A stretch of 64,000 nt of DNA from Ferdinandcohnia sp047246645 (lineage in GTDB: Bacteria; Bacillota; Bacilli; Bacillales; Bacillaceae_L): assembly GCF_047246645.1 (NCBI RefSeq), contig NZ_JBFOKR010000004.1, positions 62,001-126,000 of the forward strand, given 5' to 3'. This document shows, piece after piece, positions 61,682-64,000 of the stretch; within the stretch, counting starts at the first letter, position 1, and each line of letters begins with the position of its first letter. The notes below the pieces were generated by a model. It made no database searches. It was not told where the DNA came from and saw nothing but the letters and a program-made list of their open reading frames with translations. The position numbers and the translations under genes are program-made.

Positions 61682-63010
61682 ATGTCAGAGCAGAACGTAA
61701 ATAAGGGTAGTTTACTAGCCCTTTTACCACTATTTGTTTTTGTATTGCTTTTTATCGGTGTAGGTGTAATTGCAAAGGACTTTTCGATATTGCCTTTAAA
61801 CGTTGCAATTCTTGTTGCGGCAGTTATCGCGTTAGTTATGAATCGTAAAGAAAGCTTTTCTAATAAAATAGAGATTTTTTGTAAAAGTGCAGGAGACTCG
61901 AATATTATTTTAATGTGTATTATCTTTGTGTTGGCAGGTGCATTTGCAGGTGTAGCACGTGAAATGGGTGCAGTTGAATCAACTGTTAACCTTGGTCTTT
62001 CATTTTTACCAGAAAATCTTTTACTAGTTGGTTTGTTTGTTATTGGATGCTTCATCTCGATTTCAATGGGTACCTCGATGGGGACTGTTGTTGCGTTAGC
62101 ACCAATCGGAATCGGAATTGCTGAACAAACTGATATCTCAATGGCTCTTACAATGGCAACGGTAGTTGGTGGAGCAATGTTTGGTGACAATCTATCAATG
62201 ATTTCGGATACAACAATCGCTGCTGTTCGAACTCAAAAAACGAAAATGAGTGATAAGTTCAAGGTTAACTTTTTAATTGTGCTACCTGGGGCAATTATTA
62301 CAGCAATTATCCTATTTATACTTACTTCAGGTAACAGTGCAAGCATTAGTGGAGACCATTCATTTGAAATCGTAAAGGTACTACCATATCTAGCAGTTCT
62401 CGCAGCAGCAATTGCAGGGTTAAACGTTATTTTAGTATTACTTGGCGGTATCGTGTTTGCGGGAATAGTCGGGCTTTCAACAGGTGGCTTTACGTTCACA
62501 GGATACCTACAATCAATCGGGAATGGCCTCATCAGCATGGAGGACCTAGCGATTGTTGCACTTTTAATAGGCGGTGTAGTAGGACTTATTAAGCATAATG
62601 GTGGAATTGATTATCTCTTACACTTTGTAACTAGTAGAATTAAATCGAAAAAAGGTGCAGAGTTCGGAATCGCAAGCTTAGTAAGTATCACCGATGTGGC
62701 AACAACCAATAACACCATTTCAATTATGATTACAGGTCCTCTTGCTAAAAATATCGCGGACCAGTACGATATCGAACCACGTAAGTCAGCAAGCTTACTT
62801 GATTTATTCTCATGTGCATTCCAGGGGATTATCCCTTACGGTGGGCAAATATTAGCAGCTGCAGGTTTAGCTGCCATCTCTCCAGCCAGCCTTGTACCAT
62901 ACTCTTTTTATCCGATCTTAGTTGGTGTTTGTGGAGTTATTGCAATTTTAATAGGGTTTCCGAAGTTCAAAGGTCAGCCTAATGCTGATTCAGTGAAAAA
63001 AGTATCGTAG
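61682..63010 (+). CDS. NhaC-family transporter, probable MetT-type methionine transporter
   Basis: Membrane transporter, 442 aa, with eleven or so spans and the NhaC-type segments SMGTSMGTVVALAPIG, GAMFGDNLSMISDTTIAA and ATTNNTISIMITGP. NhaC-like proteins under S-box control have been proposed to be methionine transporters (MetT). It follows the riboswitch and the dehydrogenase gene with GAGGAGATGAG before ATG. Methionine or a related sulfur compound is the likely cargo; a true sodium/proton antiport role cannot be excluded from sequence. Confidence 0.88.
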   Translation: MSEQNVNKGSLLALLPLFVFVLLFIGVGVIAKDFSILPLNVAILVAAVIALVMNRKESFSNKIEIFCKSAGDSNIILMCIIFVLAGAFAGVAREMGAVESTVNLGLSFLPENLLLVGLFVIGCFISISMGTSMGTVVALAPIGIGIAEQTDISMALTMATVVGGAMFGDNLSMISDTTIAAVRTQKTKMSDKFKVNFLIVLPGAIITAIILFILTSGNSASISGDHSFEIVKVLPYLAVLAAAIAGLNVILVLLGGIVFAGIVGLSTGGFTFTGYLQSIGNGLISMEDLAIVALLIGGVVGLIKHNGGIDYLLHFVTSRIKSKKGAEFGIASLVSITDVATTNNTISIMITGPLAKNIADQYDIEPRKSASLLDLFSCAFQGIIPYGGQILAAAGLAAISPASLVPYSFYPILVGVCGVIAILIGFPKFKGQPNADSVKKVS

Positions 63011-63080
63011 GTGAGGCATGGGGGGCATATCATTGTTACACCTAGGTTCAATTGAGGAAATATAAATAGTATTAAACATA

Positions 63081-63111
63081 AAAGCCATTAAGTTATACGC
63101 TTAATGGCTTT
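63081..63111. terminator. Terminator between convergent genes
   Basis: Perfect 12-bp stem (63081-63092 with 63100-63111) and a seven-base loop. The T-rich tail is better on the minus strand, but it can serve both directions. Confidence 0.8.
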
Positions 63112-63158
63112 ATCCATTGATATTTAGGTCGATATGTAACATCCAATTTAATCTTAAT

Positions 63159-63629
63159 TTATATCTTTTTTTGGAGATGCTTGGATACGTAGGCATGCCT
63201 CTTAATGAATAAAAGTACATTGTATAAACACTTATACTCATTATCACGTTCTCGTCTTTTGGCTTCTGTATCAAATTCATTTACCTTAAGATGTAAATGA
63301 AATGGATCAAACTCTTTTACTTTTTCAGGTGCCTCATCTGGATGATAATGGGCGTGGAATTTCATTAAAGTTCCAGAGCTGTCATCCCAGTCATAAAAAT
63401 ATTCAATAATCTCATTTGTTTGGTTGTCGATATATTCTACGCATTTTAAGGAAGGGATAGTTAGGAAAAGTTTAAAACGAATACGTTTGGCTTGAACAGA
63501 AACATTTGGACCATGATGTCCTGGCACCTCTACACCAAAAATATTATTAACTTCTTCAATAATATCTCGAAAATCTAAACTTTCGAACTGTTTGAAGTTT
63601 GTTCTTTTAATTCCCAGTGTCTTCGCCAT
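63159..63629 (-). CDS. Hypothetical protein, unrecognised family
   Basis: 156-aa soluble protein rich in charged and aromatic residues (YFYDWDDSSGTLMKFHAHYHPDE). I do not recognise it. The strand-rich middle followed by a His-rich segment (FHAHYH, FDPFHLHL) superficially resembles TumE-type toxins, but the match is weak. It overlaps the next gene upstream by 23 bp, with AGAGG before its ATG, so the two are translationally coupled. No helix-turn-helix or antitoxin-like partner is visible in the window. Confidence 0.75.
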   Translation of the reverse strand: MAKTLGIKRTNFKQFESLDFRDIIEEVNNIFGVEVPGHHGPNVSVQAKRIRFKLFLTIPSLKCVEYIDNQTNEIIEYFYDWDDSSGTLMKFHAHYHPDEAPEKVKEFDPFHLHLKVNEFDTEAKRRERDNEYKCLYNVLLFIKRHAYVSKHLQKKI

Positions 63630-64000
63630 TTGTTAACCTCTGGATAAAGAAAGACCACATTGCAGCGTCTGTTTCCTCTTCTGCTGTTAAGTTGTCCCAA
63701 TCTCTATCCCCAAAAACAGTATTGAAATCTTTCCCGTCGTACTTATTCTTAAAATGCTCAATATAAGCTGAAATTTGTTTTTGTTCATTTACCGTATTTT
63801 CCTGTTTTGACTTTTCCCATTCCTCTAAATCCTCTTCATATGCTGCAACTGCCTCTTTCACTTGGTAACGTACTCCCGAAGGGGCATCGAACCAAAACTC
63901 AGGATGGACTTTTATTTTTTCGTTAAGGGCCTTACGTTCTACCTTAATCATACTTCCATCATCTAATTCACGTAAAAATCGACCTTCATTTATCCAGTTA
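63607..64000 (-). CDS. Hypothetical protein, 5' end outside window
   Basis: The minus-strand frame is open to the window edge. The visible part reads NWINEGRFLRELDDGS before the first internal ATG at 63951, which has no ribosome binding site, so the true start is further right. The rest is acidic (AAYEEDLEEWEKSKQENT, EEETDAAMW). No family recognised. It overlaps the 63159 gene, and both may belong to an operon coming from the right. Confidence 0.65.
   Translation of the reverse strand, partial: NWINEGRFLRELDDGSMIKVERKALNEKIKVHPEFWFDAPSGVRYQVKEAVAAYEEDLEEWEKSKQENTVNEQKQISAYIEHFKNKYDGKDFNTVFGDRDWDNLTAEEETDAAMWSFFIQRLTNGEDTGN

Noticed and set aside
61630..62190. 186-codon minus-strand frame opposite the NhaC-type gene
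   Set aside because: It is antisense to strong transmembrane coding sequence, has a repetitive Ile/Pro/Thr composition typical of reversed membrane genes, and no ribosome binding site.
1..64000. CRISPR arrays, tRNA/rRNA genes, insertion sequences, prophage
   Set aside because: I saw no spaced repeat arrays, no tRNA or rRNA sequence, no transposase or integrase frames and no phage structural genes.

Overview
The window is low-GC, gene-dense DNA from a Bacillaceae-type Firmicute. The reasons are strong AGGAGG-type ribosome binding sites, frequent TTG and GTG starts, lipobox solute-binding proteins, a SAM (S-box) riboswitch, cre-like catabolite sites, a XylR-type ROK operator, and an iol gene set. 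I saw no rRNA, tRNA, CRISPR array, insertion sequence or prophage.

Positions 1-52600 form an unusually large carbohydrate/phospho-compound utilisation region. (a) 1-7800 is an operon entering from the left: two sugar ABC permeases, a PHP hydrolase, a glycerophosphodiesterase, an aldo/keto reductase, a TIM-barrel isomerase and a GH38-like hydrolase, closed by a strong terminator. (b) 7856-9610 holds a secreted PLC/GDPD-like protein and a DUF624 membrane protein. (c) 9745-18804 holds two AraC regulators, a Gfo/Idh-ROK kinase-NagB operon, a GntR/UTRA regulator and a large secreted PIG-L deacetylase. (d) 19075-24677 is a PfkB kinase-GH4 glycosidase-ABC importer operon that shares an exact 15-bp operator with the GntR gene and the deacetylase. 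(e) 24896-31504 is a LacI regulator, HAD phosphatase, AfuABC/FbpABC-type importer and inositol-monophosphatase-family gene. (f) 31712-42997 is a ROK regulator, MgtC, second copies of the reductase and isomerase, a split PHP system, a second AfuABC-type importer and a second ROK kinase-NagB pair. (g) 43236-52586 is the myo-inositol operon iolGBCJADE ending in its own LacI-type regulator.

Read together, these genes suggest scavenging of phosphorylated or phosphodiester-linked sugars, plausibly inositol- and amino-sugar-containing. Secreted lipase- and deacetylase-like enzymes would act outside, four ABC importers would take products in, phosphatases and glycosidases would process them, NagB would deaminate amino sugars and Iol enzymes would degrade inositol. 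This is inference from gene content; no substrate can be read from the sequence.

Positions 52600-64000 are a mixed chromosomal stretch: a TPR protein with a degenerate dynamin-like GTPase domain, a small membrane protein, a 41-bp tandem repeat, two adjacent decayed genes (one frameshifted, one with an internal TAG), a GNAT acetyltransferase, an S9 peptidase, a SAM riboswitch controlling a dehydrogenase and an NhaC-type transporter, and two unrecognised overlapping genes at the right edge.

The most notable points are two regulators whose only well-placed starts are ATA and ATT, four distinct operator systems that partition the sugar region, a ROK regulator with a dead kinase site, the pseudo-GTPase, and the S-box dehydrogenase-transporter pair.
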